DNA of 64,000 nucleotides, taken from contig NZ_CP029550.1 of NCBI RefSeq assembly GCF_003173715.1, positions 4,945,501 to 5,009,500 of the forward strand, in the 5' to 3' direction. Position 1 is the stretch's first letter. Every line of letters starts with the position of its first letter. This DNA comes from Methylobacterium durans (GTDB taxonomy: Bacteria > Pseudomonadota > Alphaproteobacteria > Rhizobiales > Beijerinckiaceae). Shown piece by piece: positions 55,628-63,030 of this stretch. The notes beneath the pieces were generated by a model that saw only the letters and a list, made by a program, of their open reading frames with translations, was not told where the DNA came from and did not search any database. The position numbers and the translations under genes are program-made.

Positions 55628-55957
55628 ATGAGTTGCAGTTACTCAGCCTTCGCAACCCCTGCCGAGATGCAGGTCCTGAAGTCACGCAAGGGGTACGGCA
55701 AGCTCCTGGCGGCGAAGCTGGAGTTCGTCAGGATTAGATACGAGATGGTCGTGGGCAGAACCCCGTTCGGCCTTAGCGGCTACGCTTTTCTGCAAGGAGA
55801 AGCGGACGCCCTGCGGGTTCGCTGGCTGCTCCCAGACGTTCAGCTACGCCTCCGGGATATGCGCGTTGTGGATTTGTCCATCACGGAGGTCTTCGGAACG
55901 ACTGCGCGTGCAGAGATGATCGCTATTCCAAAATGGTTTCTGTATTCGCTCATTTGA
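55628..55957 (+). CDS. Hypothetical protein
   Basis: A 109-residue protein, not recognised. It is predicted alpha/beta with KGYGKLLAAKLEFVRIRYEM, LRVRWLLPDVQLRLRDMRVV and a hydrophobic C-terminus (IPKWFLYSLI). Base composition falls sharply at its end and the following 80 bp are very AT-rich, suggesting acquired DNA. Confidence 0.5.
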   Translation: MSCSYSAFATPAEMQVLKSRKGYGKLLAAKLEFVRIRYEMVVGRTPFGLSGYAFLQGEADALRVRWLLPDVQLRLRDMRVVDLSITEVFGTTARAEMIAIPKWFLYSLI

Positions 55958-56040
55958 ATAAATCACGACTCAAATTACATCTATTAAATATCAATTACAA
56001 AATCATATAAATTGAATTAATATCTCCGCCATTGTGCGAA
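55958..56040. other. AT-rich patch
   Basis: About 80 bp with runs such as ATTAAATATCAATTACAAAA in a GC-rich surround. Could be a foreign junction, a promoter/UP region, or a site for a nucleoid protein such as MucR, which prefers AT-rich DNA. Confidence 0.4.
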
Positions 56041-56059
56041 ATTTTTGATCGACTGCCCA

Positions 56060-56305
56060 TTAGGAGGCTGATTTAGGTGCGCTGAGGTTCAAGAGTTGAT
56101 CTGTGCCCGACAACCCGGCTTCCCAGTGCACAAGCGGGACGCCACAGGCTGTCATCACCACGCGCAGATCCTCAACGCACAGTTCGGCCTCGGCACGCGC
56201 CAGGAACCCGCAGCGCCAGTACGCAGACCCAAGCGCCGTGACGGCCACGACCGCGAACCTCCCGTCTGAGTGATCGACGATGCTGTATGTCAATGTTCGC
56301 GCCAT
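56060..56305 (-). CDS. Small conserved protein, paralogue A
   Basis: An 81-residue protein: LTYSIVDHSDGRFAVVAVTA, YWRCGFLARAEAELCVEDLR, VVMTACGVPLVHW. It shares most residues with the protein at 63031-63279. Both lie divergently from a NepR-like/EcfG sigma start. Strand-strand-helix content with three Cys; family not recognised. Its constant pairing suggests an accessory or sensor role for the sigma factor. Confidence 0.7.
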   Translation of the reverse strand: MARTLTYSIVDHSDGRFAVVAVTALGSAYWRCGFLARAEAELCVEDLRVVMTACGVPLVHWEAGLSGTDQLLNLSAPKSAS

Positions 56306-56356
56306 TCCCTCGACCGCAGCGGTTTGCGCAGGTTGGCCGGAACGCGGGTGGCCTGG

Positions 56357-56383
56357 GGAACGATCCCTACCCCCCGGAGTGTT
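56357..56383 (+). promoter_or_regulatory. Promoter-like block before sigma remnant
   Basis: GGAACGATCCC, then GTGTT 17 bp after GGAAC, then GTTCACTGTACG. The same block stands at 63331-63370 before the intact sigma gene. GGAAC fits an EcfG -35; the -10 is degenerate. Conservation in the duplicate supports function. Confidence 0.4.
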
Positions 56384-56460
56384 AGGCGTTCACTGTACGG
56401 GCAGGGTGCTCAGCGTACGCCGATGCGGATCGCTCTGTGAAATAACACGGATTGAAGGAC

Positions 56461-56560
56461 ATGCTGGTACCAGGTGGACTCGGTGTGGATCAGGCCGAGG
56501 GGCAGAATGCACTCTGTCGAGCCTACTTGCCTGCAGCGATTCTGGATCACCTCGGCTCGC
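56461..56560 (+). pseudogene. Truncated NepR-like/sigma N-terminus (duplicate)
   Basis: It reads MLVPGGLGVDQAEGQNA then LPAAILDHLGSQLH, aligning with the first 36 residues of the sigma gene at 63435 (MLIPSGLGVDQTEVQGA, LAAAILDHLGFELQ). It then diverges and stops. No sigma domains follow. Confidence 0.75.
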
Positions 56561-56735
56561 AACTGCATTGGAAGAGTAGAGGCGTCGCAATCGGGCTAAC
56601 TCGCTGTGCACTGAAGGTTGCGATCAGTCGCACCTAGTTGGCGTCCGCACAGTCCAGGCTCTGATGGGTCGGCGAGTGAGCAAAACTCGGCCATATTCAC
56701 GACGTCGTGAGCGCCGGTGAGCGGGGATTTGTTTC

Positions 56736-56761
56736 GGAACCTGTTTGCGGGAGCGGCCGTT
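56736..56761 (+). promoter_or_regulatory. EcfG-type promoter (GGAAC-N17-CGTT)
   Basis: GGAAC 56736-56740, 17-bp spacer, CGTT 56758-56761, 37 bp before the next ATG. Exact consensus. Confidence 0.75.
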
Positions 56762-56798
56762 CTGCAGCCCATCTCCAACATCTCAGACAGGATCTCGC

Positions 56799-57593
56799 AT
56801 GCGTAAGATCGCTCTTGTGTCCGCCACCGCCCTCTGCGCCGCCGCGCTCGCTGCACCGCAGGCCGAGGCACGGCCTCTCGGCGTCGGCGCCGCAGTCGGT
56901 GCCGGGGTCGCGGGCTTGGCCGTGGGCTCAGCTATCGGCGCAGCTGCGTCCGGCGGCTACTATGGTGGCTACGGCTACGATTACGGCTATCCGCCCTACG
57001 GCGCCTACTCCTGGGGCGGCCCTGAGATCGCCGGCTACACCTACGTTCCGGCCGGCTACGCCTACCCGCCCGTCTACGACTACGAAGACAGCACGACCGT
57101 GGTCTCGCGCCCGAGCGTGGTGAGCCGCAGCCGGACCATTGTTGATACCGGTTACGCACCGGCCGCATACGGCTACGATGATGGCTACGAGACGCGCCGC
57201 GTCAGCCGGAGTGTTGCCAGTCGCAGCTACGGCACATCCTATGACCGCGGCTACGGCTACCGCTCTGTATCGCGGCGCAGCTACGAGCCCGATTACGGCT
57301 ACGGGCGCAACTCGTACCGCAGTGTCTCGGTGCGCAGCTCCGAGGGGCGCTACGGCATCAGCTCGCGGGATCGCCTCTCGGATCAGGGCGGTTACCACTC
57401 GGCCAACAACTTCGAGACGCGCCGCAGCCTCAACGAGCGCAGTAGCCGGCAGGGTCTGCGGAACGTCGCGGCAGGTGCATCCGAGACGGCGGGCCGGATT
57501 ACCATGGAGCGCGGCAGCCGGATGACCCGTGGCACCGAAATTGATCGCGGTTCCTGGCAGGAGCCTAGCCAGCGCGGTGGCCGCAATTACTGA
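56799..57593 (+). CDS. Tyr/Gly/Arg/Ser-rich exported protein
   Basis: A 264-residue protein from ATG 56799. Signal peptide (IALVSATALCAAALAAPQAE), a glycine-zipper helix (VGAGVAGLAVGSAIGAAASG), then Tyr/Gly-rich YGGYGYDYGYPPYGAYSWGG and a second half rich in Ser-Arg-Arg-Tyr motifs (SYDRGYGYRSVSRRSY-type). It resembles structural or cell-envelope stress proteins. Consensus EcfG promoter directly upstream. Its stop overlaps the convergent XRE pseudogene by 7 bp. Confidence 0.75.
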   Translation: MRKIALVSATALCAAALAAPQAEARPLGVGAAVGAGVAGLAVGSAIGAAASGGYYGGYGYDYGYPPYGAYSWGGPEIAGYTYVPAGYAYPPVYDYEDSTTVVSRPSVVSRSRTIVDTGYAPAAYGYDDGYETRRVSRSVASRSYGTSYDRGYGYRSVSRRSYEPDYGYGRNSYRSVSVRSSEGRYGISSRDRLSDQGGYHSANNFETRRSLNERSSRQGLRNVAAGASETAGRITMERGSRMTRGTEIDRGSWQEPSQRGGRNY

Positions 57594-57862
57594 GCGACAG
57601 AGGCTGCAGCAGAGCTGGCACTGACGCCTTGAAGCTTCACGCCGGGGTGGTCGATGATGAACATGATCCCGGCGTTCCCCAGCGTGCTCCGAATTGCGTC
57701 CGCCCGAACGGCCGAGATGTCCGACACGCCAAGTGCGGACTCGGCGTGTTTGACCACGCTGAGGCGCAGCTGCGCCGCGCTCGCCAGGGTTCTGAACTCA
57801 TCTCAGCCGCCTACAAGAAGCGCCAGCCGCCCACGAGAAGCGGCGATCTGAGTGCCGGTCAT
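57587..57862 (-). pseudogene. XRE-type HTH protein with in-frame stop, coupled to sigma gene
   Basis: ATG 57862 overlaps the sigma stop (ATGA). It reads MTGTQIAASRGRLALLVGG then TGA, then the same frame continues LASAAQLRLSVVKHAESALG, VSDISAVRADAIRSTLGNAG and IMFIIDHPGVKLQ. That is the same short HTH family as 62264-62488 (LANAAKLRISVI, DAIADALQDVG). The premature stop probably kills it. Confidence 0.65.
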
Positions 57863-58560
57863 TCGGCTCCCGTCACGAGCCGAAGTGCGGGCACGCCGAG
57901 CGAGCCAGCGAGGGCCGCCCGTGCCCGGCTGACGCGGCTTTTGATCGTGCCGACTTGGCATCCGGCTCGGGTGGCCGCGGCCTCGTAGGTCATACCTTGT
58001 GCACTGACAAGGACCAGCGCCTCACGCTGAACTGGCGGCAAATTCGTGAGCGCCACCCAGATCTTACGAAGATCGGTGCTCTGCTCCAAAGTGGGTGGCG
58101 TCGTCACCGGATCAGCCGAGAACTCCGAGGCGGCCTCGCGCTTTATCGTGCGACGGTCGGCGTAGAAGAGGCGCCGCAGGATGGTGCAGATCCAGGCCTC
58201 GACATTGACGCCGGGCCGGTAACTCTCTTGATGCTGCCAAGCCTTGATCACCGTCTCCTGAACCAGATCGTCGGCCTGTGCCTCGTCCATCGCCAGCGAC
58301 ACGGCGAAGGCACGCAAGCGCGGCAGAACTGCGAGGAGTTCATCTCGAAACGTTTCGGCGTAGGCTGCGTCCTGACTGTCCAGCACCTCGCTCAGCTGAG
58401 CGACGAGGCCGAGGAGATGACGAGGCTGATTCTCCGAGAGGACGTAGGCGTAGAAGACCTGCAGCTCCTCTCCCAGACGCTCCCGAAGATGGGCGGGCAG
58501 CGTCGTCTGAGAGGATGATGAAAGTCCGTGGTCAGAAGAGCGACTTCTGCGAGCCCTCAT
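57859..58560 (-). CDS. EcfG-family sigma factor with N-terminal NepR-like segment
   Basis: A 233-residue protein. Residues 23-60 (LPAHLRERLGEELQVFYAYV, then QPRHLLGLVAQLSEVL) match the NepR anti-sigma core (L-G-x-x-L-x-x-x-Y...V-P-D-R...L-L-x-Q-L). Sigma region 2 spans about 75-140 (LRAFAVSLAMDEAQADDLVQ, ETVIKAW) and region 4 about 165-215 (LPPVQREALVLVSAQGMTYE, GCQVGTIKSRVSRARAAL), the EcfG/ECF15 type directing the general stress response. An inhibitor-like segment fused to the sigma factor implies autoinhibition or release by PhyR-like partners. Confidence 0.82.
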   Translation of the reverse strand: MRARRSRSSDHGLSSSSQTTLPAHLRERLGEELQVFYAYVLSENQPRHLLGLVAQLSEVLDSQDAAYAETFRDELLAVLPRLRAFAVSLAMDEAQADDLVQETVIKAWQHQESYRPGVNVEAWICTILRRLFYADRRTIKREAASEFSADPVTTPPTLEQSTDLRKIWVALTNLPPVQREALVLVSAQGMTYEAAATRAGCQVGTIKSRVSRARAALAGSLGVPALRLVTGAE

Positions 58561-58928
58561 GACGTATGTCCCGCATCCTCCCGCAAGGAGGCTGCCAACG
58601 CGTGTACAGTGAATTCATAATAGCGATTCGCTGTATGCGATCAAGGTCGAGCCTGCGAGTTCGACCCAACTGTCTCTGCGTGAGCAGGCGATCTTGAGCG
58701 TCAGGGTTCAACGGCTAGCGAGACGCGCAGATCTCGCGCCGTACGAAGGTCGGTGTGACCAGGATGGGCCAAGCCGCTCCAACCATCAGCGTGCGCCTAA
58801 AGCCCGAGGCGTTTGGACTGGAGCCCGTCGCAACGGCCACGTAGAGGCCGGCAAGCACATAGGAAGTCAGGAAGCCTTGAGCGAAGCGGATCAACGCTGA
58901 TCCCGGCAGTGCGTACGCCCGTCAGAAA
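58561..58928. other. Sigma upstream region, no gene
   Basis: No frame supported and no consensus EcfG promoter found on the minus strand here. Confidence 0.45.
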
Positions 58929-58931
58929 CAA

Positions 58932-58965
58932 CAAGCCCGCCTCGGCACAGGCCGGACGGGCTCGT
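58932..58965. terminator. Hairpin terminator of the DUF1236 operon
   Basis: AAGCCCG...CGGGCT with flanking AAC/GTT gives a stem around 58932-58965 with TTTC beyond on one side and TGTTTC on the other; it sits 21 bp after the minus-strand gene stop at 58987. Confidence 0.6.
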
Positions 58966-58986
58966 TTCAGTCGACCGTTCGATCGC

Positions 58987-59403
58987 TCAGTCGATGACCT
59001 CGACGATGCGGTGGCTGCGATCCACCAGCACCGGCTGCTTGTTGACCACCGTGTACCGGTAGCCTGGCTTCACGTGGTACTCGTCCGGTACGTCGTAGTA
59101 GGTGACACCAGACGACGGCAGCGTGCTGCCTACCGCGACCCGGCCATCGTAATCGTAGGACTTCACGCGGCGCTCGGTGACGTAGTTGCGGAAGCGCGGA
59201 CGGTCATCGACGCCGAGGATCCCGCCAACCGTGCCCGTGGCCGCGCCTACTGCGCCGCCGACGATGCCACCGACGGGACCGGCCGCCGCGGCACCTTCCT
59301 CAGCGCCACGCTGGGCTCCGCGCACGGTGCCTTGAGCCTGAGCGGCCATGGGCAGCGCGAAAAGAGCGGCCATGGTTGCCGCGAGCAGAAGCTTGTTCGT
59401 CAT
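58987..59403 (-). CDS. DUF1236 periplasmic protein
   Basis: A 138-residue protein from ATG 59403. Signal peptide (LLAATMAALFALPMAAQAQG), a glycine-zipper (GPVGGIVGGAVGAATGTVGG), then the DUF1236 end: SSGVTYYDVPDEYHVKPGYR, YTVVNKQPVLVDRSHRIVEV. It is 35 bp after the 59439-59684 gene and shares its EcfG promoter. Confidence 0.85.
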   Translation of the reverse strand: MTNKLLLAATMAALFALPMAAQAQGTVRGAQRGAEEGAAAAGPVGGIVGGAVGAATGTVGGILGVDDRPRFRNYVTERRVKSYDYDGRVAVGSTLPSSGVTYYDVPDEYHVKPGYRYTVVNKQPVLVDRSHRIVEVID

Positions 59404-59438
59404 AATCATCTCCAAATGTTCAGAAGGACGGCAACGCC

Positions 59439-59684
59439 TCAGTTGCAGCCTTCTTTGTGGACCGTCTTGGAGTTGCCCGCACCGTCCTCCTTGTGGACAG
59501 TCTTGGAGCCACAATCGACGGTGCCTGTCGTTACGTTCCGGTGCTCGACCACACCCTCGCGACGCTCAACCGAGACGCTCGGGCTGCTGTCGCGGCGAAT
59601 GACGGTGGTATCTTCGGCGATGGCGCTGGACGAAGCGCCGGCAAGGGCTACAAAGGCTGCGCCGGCGATCAGTAGATTGCGCAT
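59439..59684 (-). CDS. Small exported protein with SKTVHKE repeats
   Basis: An 81-residue protein: signal peptide LLIAGAAFVALAGASSSAIA, then VIRRDSSPSVSVERREGVVE and two copies of S-K-T-V-H-K-E around GAGN near the C-terminus, each next to a Cys. Function unknown. Consensus EcfG promoter 33 bp upstream; first gene of a two-gene operon with DUF1236. Confidence 0.75.
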   Translation of the reverse strand: MRNLLIAGAAFVALAGASSSAIAEDTTVIRRDSSPSVSVERREGVVEHRNVTTGTVDCGSKTVHKEDGAGNSKTVHKEGCN

Positions 59685-59717
59685 GTGTCGTGCTCCTCAG
59701 TGAGAAACCACCGCAGA

Positions 59718-59742
59718 AACGGAGACTCGCCGATAGCGTTCC
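59718..59742 (-). promoter_or_regulatory. EcfG-type promoter (GGAAC-N16-CGTT)
   Basis: Minus strand: GGAAC 59742-59738, 16-bp spacer, CGTT 59721-59718, 33 bp before ATG 59684. Exact consensus. Confidence 0.78.
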
Positions 59743-59968
59743 GGACTATTTTCAGCCTCGAATACGCAGTGTGAGAATGGTTAATGCCTGCCCGTCTCTC
59801 GCCCTCAGGTCGGATGCGCCGTGCTCTGTCGGAAGGCGGCTTCATCGCCGCGGAATTGCTCGTTGCTGCTGCGAGTAGCTTGCCGGAAGCGCTGCCGCCG
59901 CCTTCATCGAGCCATAGCACTCGTAGTGGTCGAGCGAGCGGTGGTCGGCTGGATCGAGTTCGGCCGCT

Positions 59969-60196
59969 TCACACCCCGAGGGCGTGGAACAAGTAGTAGC
60001 CTGTCAGTCGCATCGCCTCGCTCGCCGCATCAAGTCGGAAGCCTGCTGGTGCCTGCTGAGCGTTTTGGATGGTGCCGCCAAACTCCCATGTGTCCCCGTG
60101 CACGAAGCTGGGTACTGGTCGGTCCTGGCGAACAGCACAGCGGAGGGCGGGCTGACGCTTGCGACAGAAGACGTTGTAGGCGGCGGGCGCCTGCAT
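59969..60196 (-). CDS. Small conserved hypothetical protein
   Basis: A 75-residue protein from ATG 60196 with GGAGAG upstream. It has AYNVFCRKRQPALRCAVRQD, RPVPSFVHGDTWEFGGTIQN and ASEAMRLTGYYLFHAL, a layout (F-R-x-K-R-x-P-x-L-x-C-A-V-x-x-D-x-P-V-P) I associate with short Methylobacterium proteins of unknown role. Nothing else is seen in 59743-60455. Confidence 0.55.
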   Translation of the reverse strand: MQAPAAYNVFCRKRQPALRCAVRQDRPVPSFVHGDTWEFGGTIQNAQQAPAGFRLDAASEAMRLTGYYLFHALGV

Positions 60197-60455
60197 CGTG
60201 CGTGCTCTCCATGCTCGGGACGGGTGCAGCGTAGAGCATGGAAGAAGCGGCACTGCCTATGCGAGCGAAAGCATGGCTGTAGGCATCCTGATGCGGCAGC
60301 CGCGCGGAACCATTCCGATCGTAGGAGGGGCTTGGCGAGCCGTTGCATCAAAGTCGCTCTGCAGCCCTGCACGTGAAGGCGCTCGCGTGGCAGGGCGCTA
60401 CCAGACCACGGTAACAAGTCGTTCAGGAAACCGATCGGCTACGTACTGGCCGTAC

Positions 60456-60480
60456 AGAACCGAACGCGACCGTCAGCGTT
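60456..60480 (+). promoter_or_regulatory. EcfG-type promoter candidate (AGAAC-N16-CGTT)
   Basis: AGAAC 60456-60460, 16-bp spacer, CGTT 60477-60480, 28 bp before ATG 60509. One mismatch. Confidence 0.55.
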
Positions 60481-60508
60481 AAGGTCTGCCTCAAAACAGG
60501 AGACCTGA

Positions 60509-60691
60509 ATGATCAAGACGCTCGCTGCCGCAGTCCCGGCCCTCGCTCTTGCCATCGTCATGGCTGCCTCTCCGGCTGCTGCCAAGACGGTAATCATCAA
60601 GAAGCATGGTCACCATCATCACGGCTTCCATCATCACGGCCATCACCATCATCACGGCGGCAAGACGGTCATCATCAAGCACCGCCACTAA
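60509..60691 (+). CDS. Histidine-rich small exported protein
   Basis: A 60-residue protein. Signal peptide (AVPALALAIVMAASPAAAKT), then KTVIIKKHGHHHHGFHHHGH and HHHHGGKTVIIKHRH. About 15 His in a mature chain of about 34; KTVIIK flanks the His block on both sides. Likely binds Ni, Zn or Cu in the periplasm. AGGAGACC precedes the ATG. Confidence 0.8.
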   Translation: MIKTLAAAVPALALAIVMAASPAAAKTVIIKKHGHHHHGFHHHGHHHHHGGKTVIIKHRH

Positions 60692-60948
60692 GGCGATCAA
60701 CACGAAGAAGCCGGCTGCGGGTCAGATGATCTGCAGCCGGCGCTTTGGCGGAAGCCATTTGGATGAAGGCCTTAGAGTGATCCAGTGTAGAGTTTGTGCC
60801 TGCGGCCTACGGCGTCCACTTCTCGGTCGGAAGCGGGCGCCTCACAGGCGTGCAGGTCATCAGCGGTGAACTTGCCGCCAATCCCGTCGGTGAACCTCAG
60901 CGACGCTGTCACGGCGGCTGCCCCGAGCCTGCGCACTGTTGTAGGCGT

Positions 60949-61200
60949 TCAGCCCTTCTTGTTCTGCTTGTAGCTCTTGATGGCACTCTGACATCCAGGC
61001 GACAGCTTCGATATGTTTTTCTCGAAACAGGCCTGCGTCTCCGGACCGTCCTCGGGCGGGAGGCCCGCGCAGAAGGTGGTGAAGTCGCCCATGCATTGCT
61101 GCTGCAGCACCGCCTTGTCATCGGCGGACATAGGGGCTGAGAGCGCGGCGTTCGCCGCCCCCGCGAGTAGCGCAACGGATGTTACAAGGCGTATCAGCAT
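60949..61200 (-). CDS. Small exported cysteine-rich protein
   Basis: An 83-residue protein: signal peptide LVTSVALLAGAANAALSAPM, then CMGDFTTFCAGLPPEDGPET and ACFEKNISKLSPGCQSAIKS. Four Cys with the L-S-P-x-C ending shared with 35216-35473; a lysine-rich tail. Function unknown. Confidence 0.72.
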   Translation of the reverse strand: MLIRLVTSVALLAGAANAALSAPMSADDKAVLQQQCMGDFTTFCAGLPPEDGPETQACFEKNISKLSPGCQSAIKSYKQNKKG

Positions 61201-61348
61201 GGCTCGTTCCTGGGTCGTTCGAGAAAACCGGAAGGAAAGCCGCGACGGGGGCAAACCGTTGCAGGCGGCGCGGCCGCTTTCGAGCGGGTCACTTTCCGTG
61301 GCTCACTTCGGGCGGATCAATGGCATCGCCCCCTTGCTGCGCCTCCCA

Positions 61349-61374
61349 GGAACGAGAAGTCCTTAGCGAACGTA
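61349..61374 (+). promoter_or_regulatory. Weak EcfG-like promoter (GGAAC-N17-CGTA)
   Basis: GGAAC 61349-61353 and CGTA 61371-61374, 127 bp before the DUF2147 start. One mismatch in the -10 and an unusually long leader. Confidence 0.3.
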
Positions 61375-61500
61375 GAAGCGCCGTGTCAGGCGTCAGTCCG
61401 GTGACCCGAGCGAACTCCGAGTTCAGCACCGTCTACCGGTCGACCAGGGAGCACACTCCAACCTGACACGTCGGGAATCCATCAGTCTGAGGTTGTTGAG

Positions 61501-62103
61501 ATGACCCTGATCCACGTCCGCTTCACCACCGCTGCGCTATTCGCGGCAGCGGCTCTCGTGAGTTCCCATTGCCATGCCGCGCCAGCAGTCGTCCCGGCAG
61601 GGACGTGGTTGACGGAAGATGGCCGCGCTCGCGTCCGGACTGAGCCGTGCGGTTCTGACGCCACCCGCCTGTGCGGCTTCATCGTATGGGGCAGCAAACC
61701 CCTGGATGAGAACGGCAAGCCGAAGGTCGACCGCTACAACCCGGACCCGGCCAAGCAAGCCCGCCCGCAGCTCGGGCACCAGATGCTGCTCGGATTGAGA
61801 ACGAACTCAGACGGGCGGTTCGAGGGCAAGATCTACAATGCGGAGGACGGCAAGTCGTATGACGTGACGGTGTGGAGCGATCAATCGGCGACGCTGACCG
61901 TGAAGGGCTGCATGCTGGTGTTCTGCGCCTCGCAGGCCTGGAAGCGCGTCGCGGACGTCGCTCACGGCCAACTTCAGGGAGCGACCGACGCTGCTGGCGG
62001 CCCACGTTCCGACCCGGAATGGGCAGCCAAAGGTGCGGTGACGGGCAGCGTCCCAGCGAGGAGGGCGCCTCCTACCGACGGCTCGCCGACGCGAGTGAAA
62101 TGA
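61501..62103 (+). CDS. DUF2147 family exported protein
   Basis: A 200-residue protein: signal peptide TAALFAAAALVSSHCHAAPA, then the DUF2147 lipocalin-like core (GTWLTEDGRARVRTEPCG, LCGFIVWGSKPLDENGKPKV, RYNPDPAKQARPQLG, GKIYNAEDGKSYDVTVWSDQ, LTVKGCMLVFCASQAWKRV). Members bind small hydrophobic ligands or act in the envelope; function is not settled. The C-terminal 40 residues are disordered. Confidence 0.88.
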   Translation: MTLIHVRFTTAALFAAAALVSSHCHAAPAVVPAGTWLTEDGRARVRTEPCGSDATRLCGFIVWGSKPLDENGKPKVDRYNPDPAKQARPQLGHQMLLGLRTNSDGRFEGKIYNAEDGKSYDVTVWSDQSATLTVKGCMLVFCASQAWKRVADVAHGQLQGATDAAGGPRSDPEWAAKGAVTGSVPARRAPPTDGSPTRVK

Positions 62104-62207
62104 GGTGCATAGGGAAGGGGCCTCGGCATCCGCATTCGGCAGGAAGCCGGAGGTTATCGTCCGATATACGCTTGTCCTTATGCAGCAATCGACATCCGAT
62201 GGCGCGA

Positions 62208-62259
62208 CACTCTACCGTTGTTCACGATGTCGAAATGGCCAGTAGTGCACGGTAGAGTG
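62208..62259. promoter_or_regulatory. 11-bp inverted repeat before XRE gene
   Basis: CACTCTACCGT (62208-62218) and ACGGTAGAGTG (62249-62259) are exact inverted repeats ending 4 bp before the TTG start of the HTH gene. Either an operator for autoregulation or an RBS-covering hairpin. Confidence 0.5.
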
Positions 62260-62263
62260 GTCA

Positions 62264-62488
62264 TTGCTGACAGGCGGCCAGATCACCACAGCCCGTAGGC
62301 TTCTCTGGTGGAACCAGAGGAAACTCGCCAATGCGGCGAAGCTGCGCATCAGCGTCATCATGTGCGCAAACGCTTGTGCCGGAGGGTTAGACATCCCGAT
62401 CAGGGGGTGCGATGCCATCGCTGACGCTCTGCAAGATGTCGGGACCACGTTCACGACCACATGGCCGGGAATGAAACGCCGCGATTGA
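62264..62488 (+). CDS. Short XRE-like HTH protein
   Basis: A 74-residue protein with TTG start: LTGGQITTARRLLWWNQRKL, ANAAKLRISVIMCANACAGG and DAIADALQDVGTTFTTTWPG. It follows the common M-L-T-G-x-Q-I-x-A-A-R-x-L-L-x-W-x-Q-x-x-L-A plan of short alphaproteobacterial Cro/CI-type proteins. Recognition-helix residues are atypical. Confidence 0.65.
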   Translation: MLTGGQITTARRLLWWNQRKLANAAKLRISVIMCANACAGGLDIPIRGCDAIADALQDVGTTFTTTWPGMKRRD

Positions 62489-62498
62489 ATAGGGGGCA

Positions 62499-62729
62499 TC
62501 AAGTGCCCAGGCGCGAAACAGTTTCGAGCGACGAGAACTTCGGCTCGGTGATCAGGAGAGTGGCCCGAATCGCGCCCAATGTCCGCTCGTCCGCCCCGTC
62601 CTGGATTGCCTCAGCCAGCAGCGCTGCGACCTGCAAGAACAAATCGGCATGGCTCGGGTGGCCCCGCTGGAGCTGCTCGCCGTCAAGTAATGTAATCAGG
62701 CGCTCCATGATCGTACAGGCTGTGCTCAT
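62499..62729 (-). CDS. Hypothetical small protein
   Basis: A 76-residue helical protein (MERLITLLDGEQLQRGHPSH, LFLQVAALLAEAIQDGADER). No family recognised; start either 62729 or 62708. Convergent with the HTH gene. Confidence 0.4.
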   Translation of the reverse strand: MSTACTIMERLITLLDGEQLQRGHPSHADLFLQVAALLAEAIQDGADERTLGAIRATLLITEPKFSSLETVSRLGT

Positions 62730-63030
62730 TGACGTGTTCCTGGCAGTCGATGCTCGTATTGCTTGCCAGTTTCCTACCAGAGCAGCTGATGAAGAAAAGC
62801 CTACACACTCGCGCTAGTACGAGCTGAGCCCGCGATGGTCATAGGTTCGGCAATAAAGACGGTATGCGATACGCTGAAATCATCGAGGTAGAACTGCCCC
62901 ATCCTCGGCAACCTCGTCAGATCCGCGACCAACCTTGGCCGAGGACATAGGTCATCATGGGCCGACGGGCTCCATAATGCCCGGCGTGCGAGCGGTGCCG
63001 CGGTTCGGCTAAGGTTCGGTAGAGCAAGCC

